64,000 bases of DNA from Rhizopus arrhizus (Eukaryota; Mucoromycota; Mucoromycetes; Mucorales; Rhizopodaceae), in assembly GCA_024220505.1 (NCBI GenBank), contig JAKZZE010000022.1, forward strand, positions 434,001 to 498,000. Direction: 5' to 3'. The position numbers were made by a program, and so were the translations under genes. The notes under the pieces were generated by a model, which was not told where the DNA came from, ran no database searches, and saw only the letters and a list, made by a program, of their open reading frames with translations. Below are positions 10,776 to 22,536 of the stretch, one piece after another (positions within the stretch are counted from its first letter, which is position 1; the number at the start of each line of letters is the position of its first letter).

Positions 10776-11249
10776 ATGACAGACATTCCTTCAGGAAAAA
10801 TAGTTTTATTGAGAAACTTACATAAATGTCGTAAAGGTGATTCAGTTAGAATAACAGGAATGTAAAGTACTTTATAGAGTTAGCGTTTCTTTTCTTTTTT
10901 TTTTCCTTTTGGTATATCTATAATCATTCTTTAGCTGGAAGGAAGGAAATAGAAATATTGGGATTATAAGCCATGATGGAATTGACGTAGAGATAAGTAC
11001 AGATGAACAAACAGTAATTCCCTTAAATGGCGATTTAGTACAATGCATAGGTGAGATGACTGAAGAAGTAAGTTTTTTTTTGTATTTGTAGGTGTATGTA
11101 TTTATACGTGGCTAAAAAATAATAATAAAATGTAGCCCACATTTGGCGTTTTACGTATTCATGCCAGAATATTACGAGTTGTAAATACAATAGATATGGA
11201 GTTGTATGAAAATGTGGCTGAACTTGTAAATAAAACATTAAACCCATAA
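10776..11249 (+). CDS. TEN1-like OB-fold protein (CST telomere-capping complex)
   Basis: Three exons (10776-10861, 10935-11067, 11136-11249) joined at GT-AG introns give a continuous 110-residue protein. Length and layout fit TEN1, the small OB-fold subunit of the CST complex that binds STN1 and guards telomeric single-stranded DNA. Marks: an N-terminal strand IPSGKIVLLRNLH, a GDSVRITG turn, GDLVQCIGEM as the fourth strand, and a C-terminal strand-helix RIHARILRVVNTIDMELY, which parallels the family's ARVL-x-CVEGMNLPL segment. All are weak but co-linear. An alternative is another short OB-fold such as RPA3. The clean splice frame supports a real gene. Confidence 0.65.
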
Positions 11250-11386
11250 ATCATTCAAGAAAATCTTGTGTACATGAGGGGTCTGAGTTTTGATTGAGAT
11301 TGAAATGATGAAGAAAGTACAAAAAGATGAAGAAAAAAGTTTCTTTTTTGTTGTTTCTTTTTTTATTTTTATTTTTAAAGTACGCA

Positions 11387-12850
11387 ATGGGGAAAGGAAA
11401 GAGAGCTCATACGATTAGTATACCCAGTATTAGTCTAACAACTCCCAAGTCCTCCTCGGACCATTCCTATGCTCCCAACTTTATTAACTCTGTACTTTCA
11501 AAGTCGGAAACAACAACTTCCACAGCTCAAGTGGAGCGATGGCAACTTCCTCGTAAGCCAAAGATGAAGTACGATGACTTGGAACATAAAATGGAAGCCG
11601 CTCCTCTTTATGTTCTTGTTTGTACATATCTCAATTACTTTGTCTTGATTCTCTTTGGTCATTTAAGAGATATCCTTGGTAAAATGTTTAAACCTGCAGA
11701 CTATAGTCACTTGAGAATGAATCAAGTAAAGAAATACTCAATTTACCATTTGATATATAAACTTATCACGTCTTTACTCTAGGGTTATGCTCCTCTTGTT
11801 TCTGACTTTGATTCCTTTTATACAAGACGTCTTTATATTAGAATTCGGTAAAATGATAACGCCAGTTAAAATATTATAAATACGCTGACACGCACAAAAA
11901 AAAAAAAAAGTGATTGCTTCAATCGACCTATTACGGGCGTTGCTTCTAGAACTGTCAAATTACTCGATCGTGTCTCTGCGGATTTCAACAGAACATTTAG
12001 GTTAACTGGTACATCCACAGAAGCTCTTAACTTTGCGTCATACAACTATCTTGGATTTTCCGATAACTCTGGACCATGTGCTGATGCTGTAGAACAGGCC
12101 ACAAAGGAACTTGGTATCACAGCTGCAAGCCCTAGAACAGAGGCCGGTACAAATAAGCATGCTTTAGAATTAGAACAGATGGTAGCTCGCTTTGTTGGAA
12201 AAGAGGATGCAATGTGTGTCAGTATGGGTTTCGCTACCAATTCGACTACAATTCCTGCCCTTGTCGGTAAAGGATGTCTTGTTATCTCTGACGAATTAAA
12301 TCATTCCTCTATCGTTTTCGGTGTCCGTCTTTCGGGTGCCTCAGTTCGTGTGTTTAAACATAATAACATGGATGATTTACGTGAATTGCTTCGTGAAGTT
12401 ATTTCTCAAGGTCAACCTCGTACTCATCGTCCTTGGAGAAAAATTTTAGTTATCGTTGAAGGTCTTTATTCTATGGAAGGTACAATTGTAAACCTTCCTG
12501 AACTTGTTGAGATGAAAAAAGAATTCAAGGTAAAGAGATATGCATACAATATATTTTAGATCTTCTATCTGACATTTATTTACAGTTTTATTTATATGTT
12601 GACGAAGCCCACTCAATTGGTGCACTTGGTGAAAATGGTGGAGGTGTTTGTGATTTCTATGGTATCGATCCAGCAGAGGTTGATATTTTAATGGGAACTT
12701 TTACTAAATCCTTTGGTGCTGCTGGTGGTTATATTGCTGGTGATAAAACTATTATTGACCATTTGCGCTTGCGTAACCATGCTTACAATTACGCTGAGCC
12801 TGTTTCTGTTGCTGTCACCCAACAAGTCATTACTTCCATGAAGATTATTT

Positions 12851-12889
<39 letters not shown>

Positions 12890-13286
12890 CATTACATAAC
12901 CATTTTTTTCTAATACTTCTTTTATTAGTGGTGAAGATGGTACTGATACTGGACGTAAAAAGATTAAGCAATTAGCAGAAAATTCACTTTACTTTATTGA
13001 ACGATTGAGAGAATTGGGCTTCATTGTTTACGGAGATCAAGGCAGCCCCGTGATTCCTTTACTCTTATTTAATCCTGCCAAGATTCCTGCTTTCTCTCGT
13101 GAATTACTAAAACATGGAATTGCTACTGTCGTTGTCGGTTATCCAGCTACACCCATTATTACTTCTCGTGCTCGTTTCTGTCTATCCTCTGCTCATACTA
13201 GAGAAGACCTTGATAGAGCCTTAGAAGTGATTAGTGAAGTTGGTGATACTTTACTTCTTAAAGTTAGTAATGAAACTCAAAAATGA
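11387..13286 (+). CDS. LCB2: Serine palmitoyltransferase subunit LCB2
   Basis: PLP enzyme that with LCB1 condenses serine and palmitoyl-CoA, the first step of sphingolipid synthesis, in the ER membrane. Five exons are read (breaks at 11726, about 11849, 12530 and 12852). An N-terminal membrane segment ([20 protein letters not shown]) is followed by the fold-type I core: [47 protein letters not shown] and the PLP lysine in [13 protein letters not shown]. The C-terminus includes [17 protein letters not shown]. Start ATG 11387 (MGKGKRAHT) was preferred to an upstream ATG at 11327 that would add a poly-Leu/Phe stretch. The fourth intron is almost pure poly(A) after its donor. Confidence 0.93.
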
Positions 13287-13487
13287 ACTGTTGTACCTTA
13301 AATATTTTACCCTATATCATTACATATTCTTCTTTTAATAATCTTGTACAGTGTTTCAATTTTAATTAGGTTGCACACAATGCAATAATAAAAAAGAACT
13401 AATTTTTTATACACACATTACGAATAATTGTAGTCATCATTCAAAAATGAATAATCATACACTTTTTCCACAATCATTTGACACATT

Positions 13488-13488
<1 letters not shown>

Positions 13489-13519
<31 letters not shown>

Positions 13520-13527
13520 ACACACAC
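13489..13527. repeat. Poly(A) run followed by CA repeat
   Basis: About 29 A followed by five CA units, directly beside the truncated LINE tail on the minus strand. The whole 13287-13545 spacer is otherwise plain 3'-flank of LCB2. Confidence 0.7.
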
Positions 13528-13545
13528 AGGAAGGAGATTTTTTGT

Positions 13546-13985
13546 TACGCTTAAAAATTTTAAACGACCAAAATGGGCACGTGATGTTTTAGTATTGTAT
13601 CGTCCGGACTAGATCAAATTATGTTAAACTAAAACCCTTAGGAAACAAAAGGAAAGGCCGGGCTATAATAGTGGAAGCCAATCAAGGAATCGTTGCCCTG
13701 AGTTAAATGGCAGTGAAGGTATCTTAACATGACATAGGAAGTCGAGTTCATGGAGGATATTACATATAGTCAGCCACTGAGGGAACTAGAAAGCCATACT
13801 AGGGCAAGACTGAGGCCGACAAGTAGGCAAAATTCCGAAAAGGAACGACAGTGAATCTGCAATAGTTGCTGGTATTTGTAGACGCTGATGCATATTCAAG
13901 CAATAAATGGAATCGTTTTTGTAAGTCATTGGTGAGGATACCTAGGAAAAGACTTAGGTTTTCTACTAGGTAATTAGACAAGGCG
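13546..13985 (-). mobile_element. LINE 3' fragment, minus strand
   Basis: Reading the minus strand gives, in one frame, LNMHQRLQIPATIADSLSFL, then after a stop FPQWLTICNILHELDFL and GQRFLDWLPLL, i.e. the same ORF2 C-terminus as the other LINE pieces here. It is followed leftwards by the shared 3' tail (CCTAAGGGTTTTAG, TCCGGACGATACAATAC, CGTGCCCATTTTGGTCG). Strongly 5'-truncated and frameshifted. The longest frame in this stretch (13799-13981) is a wrong-frame shadow. Confidence 0.75.
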
Positions 13986-14020
13986 CTAACATATGCAACG
14001 GTTGTGCTCGATATGAATCA

Positions 14021-15561
14021 ATGGCAGCCAAAGGAGGAGAAAGGGAACAAGTACAGAAATTTCAAAAATTTATAATAAAAAAACCTTTTGGTTTTTGTGG
14101 CGTTTGCATGAAATTTCTTTATCCAGAGGAAAGAAAGTATAGACACATTAAAAATATTAATTACCTCTTATGTATTGAACGGAAGTTACAGCTAATGGTT
14201 AAGCCAGGAAGTAGTGACATATATATGGTCTGTTCTAAACATCTCGAAATGGATGAAAATGACTCTCCAAGATTTGTGTACTCTGGTTTACATCTATCGT
14301 AACAATTTTATCACATATTTCGTATTATTAAACTAGATGATCTATTAGAGGAAACTAATGATTTGAATCACTGAGAAAAATCTTTCTTTTCACCAATTAA
14401 GCTCATGGTCTCAAATCACAAGAAAATCTACTTTACATAAGGGATGTATTGGTCATTTTGAGCTCACAAGAGGTATGTATAGCACTCATAACTATGAATT
14501 CGCAGAAATGGCTTATAGTGGGACCTTGAATCTTTTTTATCAACGTGGAGACCCAAATACGAATTATCATGAAGAAAATCAAAGACATATACGAGCTAAT
14601 GAAAGGTGGAAAAATAATGTTTTGTTTGCAAACGATGACACAAATCATCAAGCTGCTGATATTGAATTCTACGATCTCCTTACTGATAAAGACCGTTCAG
14701 ACAAGTACATCCAGCACTCTCATCCAAGTTTGATGGCATTACTCTTTCCTTGGATTCTTCCAAATGCTACTGGACACTATTCCATGATGCCAATGAATAC
14801 TTCTGAAGCCCAGAATAGAAATAGCATATACGCGTTATCAGAAAATCATGATGATTTTGCTGAATCAACTTTGAACAGCGAAACTCTCGCTAGGCTCTTC
14901 AAGGGTCGCTTGATGATGAATGATAGAAGATTTTCCAAGGATTCTTCACTCTTATTTTATGTGCTTGATTCAGTTGAAAAGAAAAATATTGCTACTGCTA
15001 ATAGATTTATAGTGTCAACTAAGGGAAGATCTACCCTTAAGTAAAAAGATATCGTTAATAGTGCTACAGGAAAATTTAACCAAAATGTAGTTTCTGCCAT
15101 TACATCGAGTGTTAGGTCCTCTTATTCCTATAAAAGAAAAAAATCTTTTGACTTGCAGTGTACCTTTGAGAACCTTAACGCTCCACAACTTCTTCTCACA
15201 TTCACTTAGGATGACAAGAGTGATGATTTTAAAGGCTTAAGTGATATTCCTGACCAACCTTGGGAAGATCCGGTTTTATTCTCTCTACATTTCAAGAGAA
15301 AATGGCAAGAGTTCTTCAAGACTTACGTTCTGCGGCACTTTGCAAAACAAATTGGTGGAATCAAAGACTACAGCTGGGTTATGGAGATCCAGGATCATGG
15401 AAGTTCTCATATTCATTGCATCTTATGGACAGAGAAGGATGTTAAAGGGTTTATGAAAATAATTGTGGCTCACAATTGGTTTCACATAGGTTCTTCTTAC
15501 AGAGATCCATTGATGCATGGCTTGGTAAGTAGGTTGCAGATTCATAAATGTAATGATAGGT
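14021..15561 (+). mobile_element. Helitron relic (N-terminal region with HUH Rep motif)
   Basis: Rolling-circle transposon remnant. The first exon (14021-14302) carries a FCGVCM/VCSKH cysteine-histidine module and ends FVYSGLHLS, as in proteins upstream of the Helitron-like N domain. Frame 14475-15044 has the Helitron_like_N signature MALLFPWILPNATGHYS and RLFKGRLMMNDRRFSKD. After stops at 15042 and about 15208 the frame continues with GGIKDYSWVMEIQDHGSSHI, whose HIH at 15408-15416 is the Rep metal-binding HUH motif, and finally SRLQIHKCND (about 15535-15559). The helicase half and 3' end are missing. The next sequence is a different transposase, so the relic was truncated by that insertion or by deletion. 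Confidence 0.75.
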
Positions 15562-15596
15562 AAAAAGCTATACTTTAACACACTGTATTTTAATCG

Positions 15597-16043
15597 ATGG
15601 CTCACATCTGTTTCATAAAGGTATTGCAAGCATCTGGTGACTTGGTTATTGTTGGAAAAGGTAAAGGTAGAACAGTTACTGGCCATTATTTCAATTTTAT
15701 TGCAATGAATTTAGATGTTATGGATAAGCATGTGCTATTCAAAGGGCATTATCTCGTAATGGATAATGCACCAATTCATAAGCATACAGATATTAGAAGT
15801 TACATTGAAAGCCGAGGCTATAGTTGTGTTTATTTGCTCCCAAACTCTTCCGAGCTCAATCCAATTGAACGGTTTTGGTCTGTTTGCAAAAGCAAGCTCA
15901 AGAGAGAAGCTCTTTTGGAAGAAGAAACTTTGACTTCCAGAATCAAAGTTGCTTGCAACAATGTGCTGATCAGCGACTTGAGTGGCTCTTGCAAGTATTC
16001 TATAGCTAAGTTCTCTGACTGTTTAGAAAAAGGACCCATCTAA
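15597..16043 (+). pseudogene. DDE_3 transposase C-terminal fragment
   Basis: Tc1/mariner-like transposase lacking the DNA-binding domain and the first catalytic Asp. Visible parts: GKGRTVTGHYFNFIAMNLD, second Asp VMDNAPIHKH, and Glu in ELNPIERFWSVCKSKLKRE with 34 residues between (DD34E). Closest relative in this window is the transposase at 44.8-46.1 kb (both have GHY-x-FI-A and the SKLKR-A-LLE tail), not the one at 5 kb. No inverted repeat was found at its right side. It abuts the Helitron relic. Confidence 0.75.
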
Positions 16044-16700
16044 TAAAGATAAAGATTTGGTACATTTGGGACATCTTTTGTGCCAATTCAATTTTCATTT
16101 TTGTTCTAAAAAAAATCACCTCTTTACACTTATCATAATTCTTACATCTAAGGAGACAGAAACTTTACCGCAAGGTGAAAAGGCTAATCACTTGTTGTGG
16201 GATTTTAGAAGACAAGTCATAGCTGTTCGTCTCAGCCCTGTTAAACTTTGGCAACCTTCCCTGGCTGCGACAAAAACCATCAGCAAGCGGTGATAGAGTC
16301 TTTGACTTTATTGACCATTGTTCAGGGTAGTTAACAGGCTGATACTCCCATTCTTATTTTTTTTTTTTTAATATTTTTATTACTTTTTTACAACTTTTCT
16401 CAATGCAATAAAAAATCAATTGAACTCTGTTAGATCCTCAAAACAAATGGAAAACGACTGAAAAAATGAAATAGTAGCCAACATATTAATTTTTTGTAGC
16501 ATCTGTAGAAAGTGCTGTCATAGAAGTTTTAAGCAATCTATCTGACATGGTCAGAGGAAGATGCTACAAGCCATTTCTATTACCAAAGCAATAGAATGTT
16601 ATCATTACTACTTAACATATTGCCCAACATTAAATAAAGACTATTTATTTTATAAAATAACACAATAAATAATAAATGTAAAAAAAGTAAAAGAAGCGTT
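16044..16700. other. Spacer without recognised gene
   Basis: AT-rich. A plus frame at 16057-16293 has weak coding appearance (SPVKLWQPSLAATKTIS) but no recognised motif. Poly-T near 16361. Confidence 0.4.
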
Positions 16701-18830
16701 TTATTTTCTTTTAGGCAAATAAAAGGTGTTTTCAGGGAAAGCATATGCTCTTCTGGGAGGCGACTGTAAACGAGGATTGATAGAACCACTTGTTTTGCTT
16801 GAAATCCTCCGCTTTTTGTATTTTTTAGAAGCCTTGTTGATATCATTGCATAATCTGATTATTGACTTCTAATAATAATAATAATGATAATAAAAAATGC
16901 TAAGCAACTTGTTTTGTAATAATGGACTAGACTTACTAATTTACCTTAAAATTTAACAATTGGTCTACAGTGCTACCGAATACCAAATCCTCTAAATCAT
17001 CAACATCTCCTGGCAAAAATATGTTGTCTTCTTCAATCTTAACTGCAACTATGATATCTTCGTACTGATATACCGTGTAGATAAAAGCAGAGAGACCTTC
17101 CAATTCAATAGGATTTTTTTAGTTACAGCAATGTGAAAGCTTAAATATGTGTTTATTTTACCTATGATATCTATACCTAAGACATAGCAATTGTCGTCAT
17201 ACTCTCCCATATGTGTGACAATGTTGTACAAGATACTTTTGCTTATCCTTATATTTTTGTTTAGCTGAATAGCTTCAGCATCTTCCGCTACACTAGCTGG
17301 CTTGATTTCGACAGAGCTCAGCTCAATAGTCTTCTTTACACCCTTGTCATCAACTATAGGGCCCTTAAAAATCAAATCGATTTTTCTACAATAAATGCCA
17401 ATTAATACATCCCCGTACTCATATTCGTTGATTTGACGCTCATATTTTGTTGCCAAGCAACATGCTTCTCCTCTATGTGGTCGTATAAGCAATTCAAGAT
17501 AAATTTGTAATAAGTCCTTAATATACCTTATCAACGAGATATTGCTTCCTCAAAATATAATGTCAAATACTGATTTCTAGTAGCATCCAAAATCTTCTTC
17601 ATGCAAGTGCTTTTCGTCCCAGTTCTTGAAGGTCACCATATTAAGCCTACATAATATCAATATATGTTAAATTAAGAAAAAGTGTTTAAACTAAGTGATA
17701 TTGTATTAAGAGTTTTACATCAGATCGTATACATCCATGACCATCAAGTTAAACTCTTCTACTTCCTGCAAATCATTTTCGTATATCCTAGAACGTTCTT
17801 TCACCACAAACTTTCTAAGACCTTTCTCACAGCCAGTCGTATATACCTATGCAGAGAAAACACACATCGTTAATAAAATTTCAAAACATTACATTGTCTT
17901 AATTTGGGTTGCTCGCCTCTTGTATTTTTAGCTTTAACTGGGCCCATTCAGGGTTCACGTATACCGAGAAAGGCGGTACTGGCTTTGAACCGAATACATG
18001 ATCTAATTGCTTTGGTCCAATAATTGCTTCGATCGTCTTCCGACAGCTAACTGAAATAGTATTTATGCAGCTCGATAAAAGTACACTATAATTTATGACA
18101 ATGGTTATTCGGCGAGCGTTAATGGGCATGTTTATATGTATATTGTACTTACTGAATTTTTGACTTTCCTAATGGATTTAAGTCTTTGTACGTCCTAAGT
18201 AATTTGATACACTCATTGTAAATTTTTTGACTAATGGTTGTAGCTGCTGGTAGAGTTAAAATTGTATTTAAATCGACTTCTTCATTTTTGTGCTACAACA
18301 ATTATTCTATTTTAAAATCTTATTTTAGAGAAGTATAGCGTTGCTTACCAGTTTGTAAAGATAGTGATGCAAAGAGCTCATTCTAAAGCCTGCTGGGGCA
18401 GCGCTATTATTATTTTCTTCGTCGAATTCAAATATTCGTTTTCTTTCTCTTTCTTTTTCTTTTGCATTTTTGTCTTCAGCAATACTCGAACGTGAGCCTT
18501 CTGCCTGAGGTGTTTCCGTGATGTTGTTGATAGTGCTATTTTCGTATTGTGCAGTATTATCCTTGTACGTTATGTTGTTTACGATTTTGTGGTTATGCTT
18601 CTCTTTAGCTTTCCCTGTTTAAAAATGTTGTCACTTTTACAAATACATGTATAATATCAGCTTGTATTTACTTTTGAAGGTTTTTTAAATAATTGTATTT
18701 GAGACTTTACGTCACGATGGACCAAGTTGCTTTTCTTGATAATTTCCAAGTTGCTGATGTATTCTTTCTGAAACTTGATAAAATTCTCGTTAAATGGATT
18801 TAATCTTTTCTTCCATTCATAATACTTGAG
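16701..18830 (-). pseudogene. Multi-exon PD-(D/E)XK-like gene with in-frame stops
   Basis: About seven exons on the minus strand give an otherwise continuous protein of the kind repeated in Mucorales genomes. Notable parts: an Arg/Glu-rich linker, a segment ending VFGSKPVPPFSVYVNPEW, ENDLQEVEEFNLMVMDVYDL, TFKNWDEKHLHEEDFGC, GEACCLATKYERQINEYEYG and RKIDLIFKGP...ELSSVEIKPA, where Asp and Glu-x-Lys fit a PD-(D/E)XK nuclease core. The tail (NPRLQSPPRRAYAFP) ends at 16701. Two stops fall in one exon near 17579 and 17556, between the DEKH and GEACC parts, so it is broken unless a missed intron removes both. No start ATG is visible; the 5' end is open. Confidence 0.55.
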
Positions 18831-20784
18831 ATATTTGCAGATAATAAAATGAGAAATAGAAAGGAAGTAGTACTTGAAAACTAGTGAATAAGTCTCTATG
18901 TAAATTCTTTATTAGATTTCAAGACGAGAGAGAGAACTATTTAATCAAACTACTCCTTTATATAGGAAATGAAATTATTCAAGGACCGAAGTGAGCTTAA
19001 GGTCAATTTTAGTATTAAGCTTGAACAATATAAACATTGTGTATGAGTTTTAGGGAATATGTAATAAGTAATATTATGTATTCAGTACTTGTTATTTCTT
19101 ATATAAGATCTGAGTAATCTCATATGAATAATAAGTGTCTAATGAGGTAAATACGACAATACTGAGCGAAAGACTAATCAGATAATGAATTCTTTTTGAA
19201 ATAACAATCAACATCAAGCTCTTCAGGCGCGTAGTAACTGTTTACAGACATATATTATAATTTATAAAGAAAAAAATTTCAAAAGCCTAAGAGAGCAGTG
19301 AATGAGATATTTGGTACTTATAATATGAAAACAGTAAGAAGTCAATAGCTAACAACAACTATTTATTAAGTAAGAAAAAGGACAGGAACTAATAATTTAG
19401 AATGAACTCTGGATTATATCGTCTGACTATTAATTGTACAGTCTGATGTAGGCTGGACTGAGATCAATAATAAAATAATAAATAAAGACATCATTAATGA
19501 CTAAACACGACAGTGAAACATTATTGATAACGAAATAAATTATGTGATGTAAGAGATGTAATATAAAATAGCAAAGAGAAAAAAATCGATAGCAAAGAAA
19601 ATAGTAATATAAAAAAAGGAAAGCAAAAAGTAAATTAAGGCGCTTTCAATAAAAATTGTTTTGTTCACAAAAAACAATAACAATAAGATGTTCAATAGAA
19701 CCCAAAATTATATATGATTTTAGTTATTAACGCATGTCCAAAGCTTATACACTTTTCACAGTGTAGATATTAATGCATGTACTATGTAGTTGGCGAAATA
19801 ACCTAAACATAATGTAAATGGCTAAATGCTATATGCTATTATGCATGTCGTATCCCAACATACTTTCAACATGATTCATATTCAATTTATAAGAAATCAG
19901 AATGGTGAATGCTTTACAAAGATTTATTACAGTCTTTTCTCTACCATTCGGTCATAGCTAATTCCACCCCTTTAACTCGATACAAGTTGTTTTAATATAG
20001 CTCCTGATGTAATGAAACATAAATGAAAAATAGATCAACTTAAGAAATGGATATAAACAGTCCATTTACATAATCAGGAACAGATCTTTATATTAAAATT
20101 TATTCATACCAGATCTATAGTTATAATCAATTAAAGAATCTCGGAAAAGACTTAATTGAATCTTTTTGAAAAGGATATAAATACTAGATACAATGATATT
20201 AAATAAAAGAATAATTTTTTTTTAATCTCGTTGAACTATACAGACGTTTTATTTAAACAAGAAATTACAAACTGCATCACTGACTCAATCTTGAAGATGA
20301 TCATTGTGGAAGTTTATGTGATGAGCTTTGTACTTTTTCTCTATTCGACTTTTCTCTCTATTGACTTTATTTTGTTTATTTTTCATTGTTATTTTGATCT
20401 TTATCGTCTTTGAGCTCCTTTGTCCACTGCTGTGTTGTACATTTGGCGATTCCACTAGCTAATCTACCAGATTTAGCAGTACTGAAAGGTTTTACTCTGT
20501 TGTAGTAGATAATAAGATGATTTTTGTCCAATGCTGCACTCACAGTAGTGACCTCTTACATTTTTGTATCCTGAGAGTCACGGTAATATCTAATGTTTGT
20601 TTATGTTTCTAAATGAAATGGGTTCGTGTCTTCTTCGCAATCTATATCATCACTTCCTTTTTCGTCAAGAATTTGTAGAAAAAATAATTACCCATTTGTG
20701 TTTTATTGTCAAGTTATAGAAAAGTATAATTACCCTTTGATATTTTAGTTCTCGCAAGTTCTGTATGATTATAATAAAATTACT
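18831..20784. other. Long AT-rich gap with one possible coding remnant
   Basis: Very AT-rich, no long frame. On the minus strand 20411-20560 reads DKNHLIIYYNRVKPFSTA then GRLASGIAKCTTQQWTKELK to a stop, with a codon pattern unlike its surroundings. It may be the tail of a decayed repeated gene. The rest shows nothing recognisable. Confidence 0.35.
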
Positions 20785-22333
20785 TTATTTATTATGAGAC
20801 TTAAAAGGAGAGCTTAAGGTATCCCAGATACTACCAAACATGGCAGACCATGACGATGCTCTAGGTAGTTCTGGTTGGGACTCCTCCTTTTTGAGTTCCA
20901 CTGGTTCTTGCATGCATATATCATTTTCAATCTCAGCCGTTTCTTTGACGACGACATTTGTCTCCACTTCTTTATCAACCTCCATGTCTACTTCTTTTAT
21001 TTCTTCGATTCTGTTGGTTTTTATATTATCATTATCAGAATACTCAATTGTTTCAGACATTTCTTTAATGTCTTCAGAGCTTTGTTCGCTAGGACTTGGG
21101 GTTTCTTGTCCAATATCTTCTTGAGGGCTTAATGATTCTTGTTCTTCCTCTTTTATTTCGTTTTGTTTAGCTTCTTCCACTTCTTGCTGATGATTTTCAC
21201 CTGTTCTGATTTAAAAAAGATGCTTTAATTTTTTTTAACTTTTCAAATTTTAGAAAATCTTACTGCTCTGCATTATCCAATGTTTTAACAGCCATATCCA
21301 ACGCAATTCTTTGCTCTTTTGATAAATTGCGACTTGAAACATGACGCTATCATTTATATGAAAGCATTTTTTTAGTATAAGTAGTTATGGTTTGTTGAAT
21401 TCAATTCATTTTTACCACTTGGACTTGATCATCTTTTTCCTTGATCAATTGACATATACGATCAATAAGCTCAGCCTGGTGACTGTGGCCGTTCCCTTCA
21501 GAAATGGCTGTATATTCATTAACATACATCAGCAATCTACTTTTGATAGTAAAGGAGCAAAACTTACCGCGTGGTAGATCACGACAACCAGTATATACAA
21601 TCAATGGCAACTTGGATTGCTTTGATCGTTCAATAGCTTCTGCTGTAGCCTTAAAGAAACACTTAAACATATTGCTATTTTACACATTTTGCTATTTGTT
21701 ACTTACAAGTACATAAACATAATCCAAATCGCGAACACGAAGTTCATTATTGCATAAAACACTAATGTTTCGATTGTCTTTTTCTCCAAAGTAAATACTA
21801 TATGAACCACGACCATCTTCGAAAGCAGCACCCACCCATATTTCATCTTTAGTCTATAATACATAAAAATAAAAGTTTAAAAATCCTGTCTTTTTATATA
21901 TTTCTTTTTTTTTTCTTTTTCTTTTTCTTCTTCTTTTTACTTGTTCTTCAATTTCCATGTCTTCTGTTTCTAGTACGTATTCTTCTTCGTCTAAATTAAG
22001 TTCTAATATTTTTATTATTAATACAAATTTTGTTACTATAGCAATCCGAAATATATTACTTGATACAGAAGAGACTTTGGTCGTCTTCTTTTTAGGTTTA
22101 GATACTGTAGTCTTTCTCTCTCTCTTTCTTTTCCTAGTCTCAACCTTGTCTTTTACTGGTTCCTTTTTAACATCCGTAACTACAGACTCTTGTTGAGCAT
22201 TACGTGCTGTATTTTTCTTTGGCCTTCCAGGTCTTCTTTTAGTTAAAACAGATGGAGTCTCTGTGTCATCCGTCTTGCTGGTAGGAAACTGAATAAATGT
22301 GGGAACGCGTTGGGTTTTGCTAGATTGAACCAT
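20785..22333 (-). CDS. AT-hook protein with possible degenerate RNase H-like domain
   Basis: About seven exons starting at 22333 (MVQSSKTQR) join cleanly at GT-AG sites. Residues about 35-45 contain an AT-hook (RRPGRPKKN) followed by Lys/Arg-rich linkers, so DNA binding in the nucleus is likely. The middle exons read IWVGAAFEDGRGSYSIYFGE, NISVLCNN, ATAEAIERSKQSKLPLIVYT and AELIDRICQLIKEKDDQVQV, then RHVSSRNLSKEQRIALDMAV. This strand-helix order resembles RNase H1 (D-G-S start, AE-x-x-A helix, V-x-T-D strand, H-V-x-x-H). The expected second-strand Asp is Gly (VYTGC) and other acidic residues are missing, so activity is unlikely. The C-terminus is acidic and ends in a Trp/Phe motif (SAMFGSIWDTLSSPFKS). 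RNase H similarity is my inference. Confidence 0.65.
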
Positions 22334-22536
22334 GTTAGGATATTTTTTTAGAAAAAAAGGGGAAAAGCCTAATAATAAAATTTTTTTAAACACAGGTGCC
22401 TATGCCTGCAGGTAAAGAAAAATAAACTTGTTTCAAATACGAGTGGCTAAAGGGATTGTTTATTTTTTTATGAAATAACAAAACATGGTTACAAAACATA
22501 TAATTTTAAGGCAATAACAAGTATTTTATGATTTTA

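Noticed and set aside
11327..11386. Upstream in-frame ATG for LCB2
   Set aside because: It would add a Leu/Phe homopolymer translated from a poly-T promoter tract.
16580..16846. 88-codon minus frame over the last exon of the PD-(D/E)XK-like pseudogene
   Set aside because: It is in a different frame; the exon frame that continues the protein ends at 16701.
18831..20784. AT-rich gaps as a centromere core
   Set aside because: No repeats, no array and no full-length centromeric LINE; base composition alone is not evidence.
21854..21960. Long Lys/Arg-rich extension of the AT-hook frame on the minus strand
   Set aside because: It is a polypyrimidine intron read through; a GTAAAA donor and a TATTATAG acceptor remove it.
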